DNA of 64,000 nucleotides, from contig NZ_JANQOM010000061.1 in the NCBI RefSeq assembly GCF_028289625.1, positions 1 to 64,000 of the forward strand, written 5' to 3'. The notes under the pieces were generated by a model. The model was not told where the DNA came from. It worked only from the letters and a program-made list of their open reading frames with translations, and searched no databases. Both the position numbers and the translations under genes were made by a program. Positions 32,778 through 40,615 of this stretch are shown piece after piece (the stretch's first letter is position 1; each line of letters begins with the position of its first letter). Source of the stretch: Winogradskyella sp. (GTDB lineage: Bacteria > Bacteroidota > Bacteroidia > Flavobacteriales > Flavobacteriaceae).

Positions 32778-34019
32778 ATGAAAATACCTTTTTGTGTTCT
32801 ATTTGTTTTGATCTCAACCTGCTTTGCAGCAGCTAAAACAATAACAATTTGCAAAGCAGGTTGTGATTTTAAGAGCATACAAACTGCCGTTGATAGTTCT
32901 AAAAGCAGTGATAGCCTCTTTATTAAGGCTGGTCTTTACAAGGAATCCAATATTGTTATTTATAAAAAATCACTTCACATTTCTGGTGAAAAGGGTACTG
33001 TAATCGATACGCAAAACCATGGTTATGGTTTTTCAGTTGAGGCCACCGATATTGTCATTAAGAACCTCACCATTAAAAACATAGAAATAAGTTATACCAA
33101 GGAATACGCAGCAATACTATTATTTAAATCTTACGATTTTGCTATTGAAAATGTTAGAGTAGATAATGCCTTTTTTGGGTTCTTAATCCAAAAATCAAAA
33201 GATGGTTTGATAAAAAACAATACTATCTCAGGTGATGGGAAAGCTGAAGCAGATTCTGGTAATGCCATCCATTTATGGCATTGCGAAAACATAAAGATTA
33301 TAGACAATGATGTGCGTAGAATGCGCGACGGTATTTATTTAGAGTTTGGGAATAGCAGTTACATTGCCAATAACTATTCAACTGAAAATATGCGCTATGG
33401 ACTTCACTTCATGTTTTCAAACGATAATACTTACGAGAATAACATCTTCGAATTCAATGGTGCTGGTGTAGCAGTTATGTTTTCCAAGCGAATCAAAATG
33501 TATGAAAATATCTTCAAAAAAAATTGGGGAACAGCATCTTACGGTATCTTGCTTAAAGAAATAAACGATGCTGAGTTAAAACACAATATTTTTGAAGACA
33601 ACACCATTGGTATTAATGCGGATGGCACTAACAGAATTACTTATACCGAAAACACCTTTAAGAATAATGGTTATGCCATAAAAGTACATGGTGCTTGCTA
33701 CGATAATATCTATTCGAGGAATAACTTCTTGTACAATTCATTTGACTTGTCTTATTCAGGCAAACTCAACAGCAATAAATTTGAAAGCAACTATTGGAGT
33801 AATTATACAGGCTATGACTTAGATAAAGATGGTATCGGAGATGTTCCGTATAGACCCGTGAAGTTATTTTCATATCTGGTTAACAGAACGCCAGAAAGTA
33901 TCGTTTTATTAAGAAGCTTGTTTATAGATATCATAGACTTTTCAGAAAAGGTATCGCCAGTCTTTACGCCAGAAAACCTTATTGATAATCAACCTCTAAT
34001 GCATCAAGTTACATGGTAG
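32778..34019 (+). CDS. nosD: periplasmic copper-maturation protein NosD
   Basis: NosD is a right-handed beta-helix protein that works with the NosFY transporter to mature the NosZ copper-sulfide site. The 413-residue product has a signal peptide (MKIPFCVLFVLISTCFAA). Pectate-lyase-type coils run through residues about 50-340, with repeated NTF/NIF/NxF turns such as YENNIFEFNGAGVAVMFS and ENTFKNNGYAI. The family marker NYWSNYTGYDLDKDGIGD is near residue 340. It overlaps nosF by 7 nt. Confidence 0.95.
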   Translation: MKIPFCVLFVLISTCFAAAKTITICKAGCDFKSIQTAVDSSKSSDSLFIKAGLYKESNIVIYKKSLHISGEKGTVIDTQNHGYGFSVEATDIVIKNLTIKNIEISYTKEYAAILLFKSYDFAIENVRVDNAFFGFLIQKSKDGLIKNNTISGDGKAEADSGNAIHLWHCENIKIIDNDVRRMRDGIYLEFGNSSYIANNYSTENMRYGLHFMFSNDNTYENNIFEFNGAGVAVMFSKRIKMYENIFKKNWGTASYGILLKEINDAELKHNIFEDNTIGINADGTNRITYTENTFKNNGYAIKVHGACYDNIYSRNNFLYNSFDLSYSGKLNSNKFESNYWSNYTGYDLDKDGIGDVPYRPVKLFSYLVNRTPESIVLLRSLFIDIIDFSEKVSPVFTPENLIDNQPLMHQVTW

Positions 34020-34720
34020 AGATTATAGATTTACACAAAAAATTCGGTAAAAATAATGTGCTCAATGGTGTTGATTTGAAAATTGATAAGGGAGGGATTT
34101 TTGCAGTTTTGGGGCCAAATGGTTCGGGTAAAACGACCATAATAAAATCTATTTTAGGTATGGTCATACCAGAATGTGGTACTATAAAGTTATTTGATAC
34201 CGATATTAAAAAAAACTCCGATTACAGGTTTAAAATTGACTACTTACCACAAATAGCCAACTTCCCTAGCAACTTAAAAGTGATAGAGCTTTTTAGGATG
34301 ATTAAGGATTTACGTGGCAAGACAGATAGAGACAAGGAACTCATCAAAACCTTTAAATTAGAGTCCTTTTTAAATAAAAAACTAGGCACACTTTCCGGTG
34401 GAACCAAACAAAAGGTCAATATTGTTTTAACTTTTATGTTCAATAGTCCTATAATAATCCTCGATGAACCAACCACAGGCTTAGATCCTATTTCGCTCAT
34501 TAGGTTAAAAGAACTTATAGCAGAGGAAAAACAGAAAGGAAAAGCCATCTTAATAACCTCTCATATTATGAGCTTTGTAGAAGAAGTAGCCGATGAGATT
34601 GTTTTTATCCTCGAAGGCAAAATATACTTTAGAGGCAGTATAAAAGCACTAAAGACAAAGACAAAACAACAAGACTTTGAACATGCAATCGCTAAAATTT
34701 TAACAGAACACAGTGTTTAA
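34013..34720 (+). CDS. nosF: ABC transporter ATPase NosF
   Basis: NosF energises the NosY permease. The 235-residue product has Walker A GPNGSGKTT (near residue 36), a Q-loop at LPQIANFPSN, the signature motif LSGGTKQK, Walker B IIILDEPTTGLD and the switch His in TSHIMSFVEE. It overlaps nosD by 7 nt and nosY by 8 nt, indicating tight translational coupling. Confidence 0.95.
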   Translation: MVEIIDLHKKFGKNNVLNGVDLKIDKGGIFAVLGPNGSGKTTIIKSILGMVIPECGTIKLFDTDIKKNSDYRFKIDYLPQIANFPSNLKVIELFRMIKDLRGKTDRDKELIKTFKLESFLNKKLGTLSGGTKQKVNIVLTFMFNSPIIILDEPTTGLDPISLIRLKELIAEEKQKGKAILITSHIMSFVEEVADEIVFILEGKIYFRGSIKALKTKTKQQDFEHAIAKILTEHSV

Positions 34721-35495
34721 GATTTTAAAATATAGTTTTTACGATTTAATGCGCAGTAGCTGGAGTTATGTGTACTTAGGGTTTTATCTGCTATTAGGAA
34801 TTGTACTGTTGTTCTTAAATAATGACCTTTCTAAGGCCATCATTACATTAATGAATGTTATTATCGTTTTAGTACCTCTAATAGGAACCATTTTTGGAGT
34901 GATGTATTATTACAATTCTAAAGAATTCACCGAACTTTTATTGGCACAGCCCGTAAAGCGTTCTTCCATTTTTTTAGGGCAATATTTGGGTGTTTCAATA
35001 TCACTGTCCATGAGCTTAGTTTTAGGGCTAGGGCTGCCTTTTGTTGCCTATGGTCTATTTAGGTCTAATGCCATTTGGGATTTTTCATTGTTGCTAATTG
35101 TCGGCATCTTTCTCACATTCATTTTTAGTGCTTTAGCCTTTAATATTGCGCTATCCAATGAAAATAAAATCAAAGGTTTTGGTTATGCCATTCTGATGTG
35201 GTTGCTGTTGGCAGTTGTTTACGATGGTCTTTTCTTAGTGTCTCTTATTCTTTTTGAAGACTATCCATTAGACAAGTTATCGTTAATTGCTACCATGCTG
35301 AACCCCATTGATTTATCAAGAACGCTCATCATTCTAAAGCTAGATATTTCTGCATTATTGGGTTATACGGGTGCCGTATTTAAGCAATTCTTCGGAACAA
35401 GTTTTGGGTTGATTATCTCTTTTATAATGCTATTAATCTGGGTGCTATTGCCAGTACTTCGTATTATAATTAAGTCCAAAAGAAAAGACTTTTAG
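34713..35495 (+). CDS. nosY: ABC transporter permease NosY
   Basis: The 260-residue inner-membrane protein has six predicted helices (near 20-40, 42-64, 95-115, 122-145, 155-180, 232-252), matching the NosY/ABC-2 type. With NosF and NosD it supports assembly of the NosZ copper site. The conserved KRSSIFLGQYLG cytoplasmic segment lies after TM2. It is the last gene of the tightly packed nosL-D-F-Y set. Confidence 0.93.
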   Translation: MFKILKYSFYDLMRSSWSYVYLGFYLLLGIVLLFLNNDLSKAIITLMNVIIVLVPLIGTIFGVMYYYNSKEFTELLLAQPVKRSSIFLGQYLGVSISLSMSLVLGLGLPFVAYGLFRSNAIWDFSLLLIVGIFLTFIFSALAFNIALSNENKIKGFGYAILMWLLLAVVYDGLFLVSLILFEDYPLDKLSLIATMLNPIDLSRTLIILKLDISALLGYTGAVFKQFFGTSFGLIISFIMLLIWVLLPVLRIIIKSKRKDF

Positions 35496-35529
35496 TTTTA
35501 GCGAAAGAACTTATTGAATCTAACAAACA

Positions 35530-35543
35530 CTGATATTTATCAG
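35530..35543 (+). promoter_or_regulatory. FNR/DNR-type dyad upstream of the copper-receptor unit
   Basis: CTGATA-TT-TATCAG contains the core TGAT-ATTT-ATCA. Its centre (35536.5) is 36.5 bp from the last base of the -7-like GAAATTTG, exactly the spacing in the nos promoter. Confidence 0.6.
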
Positions 35544-35546
35544 TTT

Positions 35547-35570
35547 ATTTCGGATAAAATAGTCCGAAAT
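35547..35570. promoter_or_regulatory. inverted repeat overlapping the copper-unit promoter
   Basis: ATTTCGGA-N8-TCCGAAAT, with perfect 8-bp arms, lies between the FNR-type dyad and the -7 element and overlaps the latter. The position suits a repressor operator. The regulator is unknown. Confidence 0.5.
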
Positions 35571-35573
35571 TTG
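35566..35573 (+). promoter_or_regulatory. -7 element of the copper-receptor unit
   Basis: GAAATTTG matches TAnnTTTG at 7 of 8 positions. A start near 35578 would make the GTG of the next gene leaderless. Confidence 0.5.
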
Positions 35574-35577
35574 CAAT

Positions 35578-35970
35578 GTGATAAAACAGTTTATAAACAA
35601 AATTACCGCAATACTCTTGGTCTTTGTTTTATTGGCCAACAACATCAATACCATAGTTATTGTTGCGGATTTTGTCATTAACCAAGATATTATTGCTGCA
35701 ACTCTTTGCATCCAAAAAAAGGAGCAAAAGAGCTGTAATGGAAAGTGCTATTTACGTAAGGAGCTAAGCAAAGCCTCTAAAAAAGCACCCAATGAGTCAA
35801 GGCTAGCACATCAATTTACAGAATTATCATATTTCTTAAAAGCACCTGATGCATCAATTCAGAATGTAACACTTTCCACGACTCATAACAAATCCTTTAT
35901 TTTCTCATCTTGTAATCTCCATCCACGGTTATTGGTTCTAAAAATAGCTCATCCCCCAGAATTTGCATGA
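35578..35970 (+). CDS. small exported Cys-containing protein paired with the copper receptor
   Basis: The 130-residue product starts at GTG (no ATG is available before the hydrophobic segment). It has an N-terminal helix (residues 8-35), then the motif C44-x8-C53-x3-C57 in TLCIQKKEQKSCNGKCYLRKEL. A C-terminal Cys/His end follows (SSCNLHPRLLVLKIAHPPEF). Proteins with CNGKCYL next to TonB receptors occur in Flavobacteriia without known function. The Cys/His content suggests a periplasmic or surface metal-binding partner. It is followed by the receptor gene after 69 nt. Confidence 0.6.
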   Translation: MIKQFINKITAILLVFVLLANNINTIVIVADFVINQDIIAATLCIQKKEQKSCNGKCYLRKELSKASKKAPNESRLAHQFTELSYFLKAPDASIQNVTLSTTHNKSFIFSSCNLHPRLLVLKIAHPPEFA

Positions 35971-36039
35971 TTTCTTTAATACAAATCCGTTTTCTCACAA
36001 GAGGGAACTATTTATTAAAAAACTAGTTAAAATATAATT

Positions 36040-38313
36040 ATGCAAACACAATCAAAATGGCATGATAAAGTACTTATGGCTTTACTATGCGGCATTATTT
36101 CCACAATTTCGGCAATTGCACAAAATACAATAAACATAAAACTATTGGATAAAGCAACTTCGCAACCCGTAACAGATGTAACATTTGAGTACGGTAACCA
36201 AAACGGTGTTTCGGACGCCAATGGCTTTATCACTTTTACCTATGAAAAAAAGCGTTCAATGACCTTTTCACATATAAATTATGGAGTATGGTCTTTAAAT
36301 GACGCTCAAATCTTAGAAATGATTGAAAAAAAGACACTTCTGTTGACTAGTGTTACTGAAAATCTATACCCTGTGACAGTTATAGCACTCAGGTCCAAAA
36401 ATCAGCCTAGTAAAGATGTTAAGCTCGAATACAGGGATCAATTAGCCCATGACGCAGCCAATATCCTAAACAAAAAACCTTCTCTTAATAGTATTAGAAA
36501 AGGAGGTAATTATGGATTTGACCCTGTTTTTAGAGGCTTTAAATATGACCAGCTAAACGTAGTTTTAAATGGTGCTCAAAGTGCCACGGCAGCTTGTCCA
36601 AATCGTATGGATCCACCAACAAGTCAAATGGCGCCAAATATGTTAGAGCGTGTAGAGATTCTAAAAGGACCGCACGCCCTCAGATTTGGAACTGGTTTTG
36701 GAGCAACCATAAATTTTGTTCCTGAGAAAAGGCGTTTTTCAGAAGAAAATGATGTTTATGGCCGCTTATCCAACAGTTATGACGGCAATGGTAATATCCT
36801 TAGGAACGAAGGGCAAATCGGTTTCAGTGGGAAAAATCATGACATTGCTGTATTTGGATCATGGTCTCAAGGTAATGACTATACCACAGGAAATGGTGAA
36901 ACTGTTGCTGCGGATTTTGAACGAGGAAGCTTTGGTACAAATATAGGATTCATGTTTTCTGAAAACAGCCAACTCAGTGTATCGGCAGTTTATAATGTGG
37001 CTAGAGATGCTGATTTTCCTGCATTACCCATGGATTTACGAAAGGATGATACTTGGCTGTTAAATGCTAGGCATGACATTACTTTTGACGAAAAAAAGCA
37101 TCTAAAGTCATGGAACACAACCGCTTTTGCTTCTTTTGTGGACCATCTTATGGATAATCTCCTAAAACCACTTGACCCAAGAATGCTCAATGCTCAAACC
37201 AATGCTACAACTTACAATTTTGGAGGACGTACAGAAGGTGTTTGGAACTTTGAGAACTCTAATCTCTTTGCTGGTGCTGATTTTAGGCAAGAAGGTGCCG
37301 AAGGTATTCGTGAGCGCGAATTCCTCATGGGGCCAAATGCAGGAAATACATTTACGGACAATGCATGGCAAGATGGTTTCATTTCAAAAACCAGTGTTTT
37401 TGCCGAATATCATTTTAAACCTAAAAACACTAGATTTATAGTTTCCACGAGACTAGAATTAAATAATGGCAATATCAACGACCTTACGGAAGAGTTTGAA
37501 AATAATAATGGCGAAAGTCAAGTCACTCAGTTTAATCCTAGTATTAGTATTGGCGCCAGTAAAAACCTCAGTAAAGGCATAACACTTGGAGTTTGGTTGG
37601 CACGCGCACAACGAAGTGCTGGCTTAACCGAAAGGTATATTAATTACTTTCCTGTAGGGCAAGACCCCTTCGAACTTTTAGGGAATCCTCAGTTAGACCC
37701 TGAAATAAATAATCAATTGGATGTAACATTTCAGTGGCAAAAGAAAAACACGCTTGTCTCTGTAGATGTATTTGCCGGATATTTAGAGGATTTTATATCT
37801 TCATTTATCGATCCAAGTCTTACGCCTAGATTACCTAATAGTCCTGGTGTGAGACGATTTGTAAATATTGAAGACGCCTTTAAAACTGGTTTTGAAATCA
37901 ATTGGCGCCAACAGATTTTAGTAAATCTTGAGCACCAAGCTGGTATAGCCTACACTTATGCTCAGGATTTGGAACGTGATGAACCACTTCCGGAAATTGC
38001 ACCTTTAGATTTTAGATACACGCTATCAGGAAGTTATTTAGACGGAAAGCTATTGCCAGAATTGACCTTTAGGCACGTTCTAGAACAAGCGCGGATATCT
38101 GAAGAGTTTGGAGAAACCGAAACTCCTGCATTCTCTGTTTTAGATATTCGATTGGCTTACCAATTCTCAAACTCTGCCAGAATTACTGCTGGTATTAATA
38201 ATGCTTTTGATGAAAATTATTACGAACACCTCAACCGTTCTGTGAGAGGCAACAACCTCCCTATTTTTGCGCCAGGACGTAATGTGTTTGCATCTATAAA
38301 CTTTACGTTTTAA
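36040..38313 (+). CDS. TonB-dependent copper receptor, OprC/NosA-like
   Basis: The 757-residue product has a signal peptide ending AIAQ, a carboxypeptidase-regulatory-like domain (about 30-95), and a plug (about 125-235, RKGGNYGFDPVFRGFKYDQL). A 22-strand barrel ends INFTF. It carries C186-x3-M190 (ACPNRMDPPTS) and H369-x-M371 (FVDHLMD). OprC of Pseudomonas binds copper through CxxxM and HxM at almost the same separation. NosA, its Pseudomonas stutzeri relative, is needed for NosZ copper. Location after the nos operon and a shared promoter design support copper import for NosZ. Confidence 0.85.
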   Translation: MQTQSKWHDKVLMALLCGIISTISAIAQNTINIKLLDKATSQPVTDVTFEYGNQNGVSDANGFITFTYEKKRSMTFSHINYGVWSLNDAQILEMIEKKTLLLTSVTENLYPVTVIALRSKNQPSKDVKLEYRDQLAHDAANILNKKPSLNSIRKGGNYGFDPVFRGFKYDQLNVVLNGAQSATAACPNRMDPPTSQMAPNMLERVEILKGPHALRFGTGFGATINFVPEKRRFSEENDVYGRLSNSYDGNGNILRNEGQIGFSGKNHDIAVFGSWSQGNDYTTGNGETVAADFERGSFGTNIGFMFSENSQLSVSAVYNVARDADFPALPMDLRKDDTWLLNARHDITFDEKKHLKSWNTTAFASFVDHLMDNLLKPLDPRMLNAQTNATTYNFGGRTEGVWNFENSNLFAGADFRQEGAEGIREREFLMGPNAGNTFTDNAWQDGFISKTSVFAEYHFKPKNTRFIVSTRLELNNGNINDLTEEFENNNGESQVTQFNPSISIGASKNLSKGITLGVWLARAQRSAGLTERYINYFPVGQDPFELLGNPQLDPEINNQLDVTFQWQKKNTLVSVDVFAGYLEDFISSFIDPSLTPRLPNSPGVRRFVNIEDAFKTGFEINWRQQILVNLEHQAGIAYTYAQDLERDEPLPEIAPLDFRYTLSGSYLDGKLLPELTFRHVLEQARISEEFGETETPAFSVLDIRLAYQFSNSARITAGINNAFDENYYEHLNRSVRGNNLPIFAPGRNVFASINFTF

Positions 38314-38344
38314 AACAGTTATAATTTGAGTCTTACCAAAACAC

Positions 38345-38375
38345 AACAACCACTTCACATTTAGAAGTGGTTGTT
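38345..38375 (+). terminator. hairpin after the copper receptor gene
   Basis: AACAACCACTT at 38345-38355 pairs with AAGTGGTTGTT at 38365-38375. No T-run follows, so termination efficiency is uncertain. Confidence 0.5.
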
Positions 38376-38434
38376 ACTCTTATAACATAGAATCATGATA
38401 GAAACTATACCTTTTCTATCAAATAGCTAATCAA

Positions 38435-38505
38435 ATTGGTTATAGCAGTAATACCTACAAGCTTATATGTTGCAGGTAAAACATGAAACTATTTTTATAG
38501 CCAAT
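38435..38505. other. intergenic foldable segment
   Basis: ATTGGTTATA at 38435-38444 pairs with TATAGCCAAT at 38496-38505 (one G-T). An inner hairpin forms from TACCT-ACA and TGT-TGC-AGGTA (38452-38478). No ORF is present. It lies between two converging genes, and its role is unknown. Confidence 0.3.
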
Positions 38506-38557
38506 AATTGCACAACTTTTTTAATTGAAATTTTCAGAGAAGCACTAACTTCATTTT

Positions 38558-38908
38558 TTAAGCGAATTTAGATTTGTACCAAACCTTTTGCCATTCGCGC
38601 TGAAGGATTAAAAACGCAACATGTTCTGAAAGCTTAACTAAATCTTCACCATCTAAAGCACGAATTTTACTTTCGGAAACATCAACCTGATAAAGAAGAT
38701 TCAGGTAATCTGAAAATTTATTTTGAATCAAATGAAAAAGGGTTTCTTGTAGCACTAATTTTAAGCTCAAAGGCAGGGTTTCTTCATCAAATTCCAAACC
38801 CACATTGGCATACAATAAATCCTTGTTCAATTGAACAATTAGCTTTTGATAAAGATTAAATGCATTGACTTCAGCAATTAAGTCGTCAAAAGTACTTGGC
38901 AGTGTCAT
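38558..38908 (-). CDS. conserved hypothetical protein downstream of polyprenyl synthase
   Basis: The 116-residue, mostly helical, acidic protein has no signal, membrane helix or recognisable motif (starts MTLPSTFDDLIAEVNAF). Its ATG overlaps the polyprenyl synthase stop by one base (TAATG), so the two are translationally coupled. I do not recognise the family. Confidence 0.65.
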   Translation of the reverse strand: MTLPSTFDDLIAEVNAFNLYQKLIVQLNKDLLYANVGLEFDEETLPLSLKLVLQETLFHLIQNKFSDYLNLLYQVDVSESKIRALDGEDLVKLSEHVAFLILQREWQKVWYKSKFA

Positions 38909-39882
38909 TACACACGTCTTGTCATTAAATATTCACCAAACGACCTCAGCAATTGCTTCTTATTACTAGAAATATTTAAGTCTTCAAGAATATTAAACGC
39001 TTTATCTGTATAGACTTCAACAGCATCTTGTGTAGCTTGAGTGGCACCCGAATTATTGAAAAGGGCTTTTACTTTACTAATCTTTTCATCATTAGAAATT
39101 GAGCTACTCGACATAACAGTAATTAAAGTAGATGTATCATCTTCATTGCCTAACTCTAAAGTCTTAAGGTATAAATAGGTTTTTTTGTTCTCTAAAATAT
39201 CTCCCCCTACTTGTTTACCAAAAGTTTCTGGATTACCGAAAGCATCGAGGTAATCATCTTGCAATTGAAACGCAATACCTAAATAACGTCCAAAATCATA
39301 AATTAAATCCTGATCTTCTATAGACGCATTGGCAACAATGGCACCCATTTTCATAGCTGAACCTACCAAAACAGCTGTTTTGTACTCAATCATTTTTAAA
39401 TATTCAGTAATGGTAACATCATCTCTAGTCTCAAAATCGATATCGTACTGCTGCCCTTCACAAACTTCCAAGGCTGTTTTACTAAAGAGTTTTGCTAAAG
39501 ATTGAAACGTTTCTGGCTCATAATTTTCAAATAACTTATAGGCTAAAATCAACATAGCATCACCTGAAAGTATGCCAGTATTTAAATCCCATTTTTCATG
39601 TACCGTCTTTTGACCTCTTCGTAAAGGTGCGTCATCCATAATATCATCATGAATCAATGAAAAATTATGAAATACCTCAATCGAAAGTGCGGCATCCATT
39701 GCGGATTTGATATTGCCGTCAAAAATTTCACAGGCCATTAAAGTTAGAACAGGTCGTAAACGTTTACCTCCAAGCTTAAGAATATAATTTATGGGTTCGT
39801 AAAGGTTTTTTGGTTCTTTTTCAACAGCAAAATCTTCTAAATAAGTAATAAAAGATTTTTGATAGGCTTCTATATTCTGCAT
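38908..39882 (-). CDS. polyprenyl diphosphate synthase
   Basis: This trans-prenyltransferase condenses isopentenyl diphosphate into an allylic chain, giving the precursor of menaquinone side chains or similar lipids. The 324-residue product has the first Asp-rich motif HDDIMDDAPLRRG (near residue 84), the GGKRLRPVLTLMA block, and the second motif QLQDDYLDAFG (near 212). Chain length cannot be fixed from the sequence alone. The -7 element lies so close that the mRNA probably starts at the ATG. Confidence 0.92.
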   Translation of the reverse strand: MQNIEAYQKSFITYLEDFAVEKEPKNLYEPINYILKLGGKRLRPVLTLMACEIFDGNIKSAMDAALSIEVFHNFSLIHDDIMDDAPLRRGQKTVHEKWDLNTGILSGDAMLILAYKLFENYEPETFQSLAKLFSKTALEVCEGQQYDIDFETRDDVTITEYLKMIEYKTAVLVGSAMKMGAIVANASIEDQDLIYDFGRYLGIAFQLQDDYLDAFGNPETFGKQVGGDILENKKTYLYLKTLELGNEDDTSTLITVMSSSSISNDEKISKVKALFNNSGATQATQDAVEVYTDKAFNILEDLNISSNKKQLLRSFGEYLMTRRV

Positions 39883-39886
39883 AGCG

Positions 39887-39894
39887 CAAAAATA
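39887..39894 (-). promoter_or_regulatory. -7 element of the polyprenyl synthase gene
   Basis: On the minus strand TATTTTTG matches TAnnTTTG and ends 5 nt before the ATG (39882), predicting a leaderless mRNA. Confidence 0.55.
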
Positions 39895-39951
39895 AGGCTT
39901 AATACATGTTTAAAGCTAACGTTACCAATGTTAAATAATTATTAAAACTTT

Positions 39952-39979
39952 GGAAACTTTTATTGTTTTTAAAGTTTCC
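39952..39979. promoter_or_regulatory. inverted repeat, candidate TetR operator
   Basis: GGAAACTTT at 39952-39960 and AAAGTTTCC at 39971-39979 are perfect complements with a 10-bp spacer. They cover the -33 region of the promoter below. Confidence 0.6.
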
Positions 39980-39984
39980 TTATC

Positions 39985-39992
39985 TAAATTTG
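39985..39992 (+). promoter_or_regulatory. -7 element of the tetR-efflux operon
   Basis: TAAATTTG matches TAnnTTTG. A TTG at 39963-39965 lies 19 bp upstream at the -33 position. The ATG is 11 nt downstream, so the leader is short. Confidence 0.65.
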
Positions 39993-40003
39993 CAGCCTAA
40001 TTT

Positions 40004-40609
40004 ATGAGAGAAAAAATTATATACAAGGCATCTAAGTTATTCTTAACACTTGGTTTTAAGAGTGTTACTATGGATGATATTGCAAATGAATTGGGTATTT
40101 CTAAGAAAACCATCTATGTACATTTTAGCAATAAAACGAAGTTGGTAGAGGCAGTAACTTTCCATTTGTTTGACACTATTTGCGATGGAATAGATGATAT
40201 TTGCGAAAAGGCTCCTAATCCAATTGAAGAGTTATACTCAATAAAAATGTACGTAATGCATCATCTTAAAAATGAAAAAACATCTCCAATTTTTCAATTA
40301 AAGAAGTATTACCCTCAAATCCATAACCAATTGAAGTTTAAGCAATTTGAAAAGATGCATACCTCTGTAGAGGAAAGTCTTCAGCAAGGTGTAGATTCAG
40401 GAGTTTTTAGAGATACTATAGATGTCGACTTTATTTCTAGAATGTATTTTACAGGTATGACAGGTATTAAAGAAGAACTGTTCTTCCCCAGGAACAAATA
40501 CCCAATGGAGTATTTAATGGAAAGCTATCTAGAATACCACTTGCGTGCTATCGTTACCGAAAAGGGGTTCAAAATATTAAATCAATTTATAACGAAAAAT
40601 CAATCATAA
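40004..40609 (+). CDS. TetR/AcrR-family repressor of the efflux operon
   Basis: The 201-residue product has the TetR helix-turn-helix at residues 1-50 (REKIIYKASKLFLTLGFKSV, then MDDIANELGISKKTIYVHFSNKTKLVEA) and a helical ligand-binding domain. It is the first gene of a unit with tolC, adaptor and RND pump genes, spacing 6 nt to tolC. The inverted repeat over its promoter suggests autoregulation and ligand-induced expression of the pump. Confidence 0.9.
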   Translation: MREKIIYKASKLFLTLGFKSVTMDDIANELGISKKTIYVHFSNKTKLVEAVTFHLFDTICDGIDDICEKAPNPIEELYSIKMYVMHHLKNEKTSPIFQLKKYYPQIHNQLKFKQFEKMHTSVEESLQQGVDSGVFRDTIDVDFISRMYFTGMTGIKEELFFPRNKYPMEYLMESYLEYHLRAIVTEKGFKILNQFITKNQS

Positions 40610-40615
40610 CAACTA

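Noticed and set aside
28436..38313. The nos/copper region as a recent genomic island
   Set aside because: No integrase, transposase, direct-repeat ends or flanking tRNA were seen, and codon and promoter style match the neighbours. Only a composition and phylogeny test could decide.
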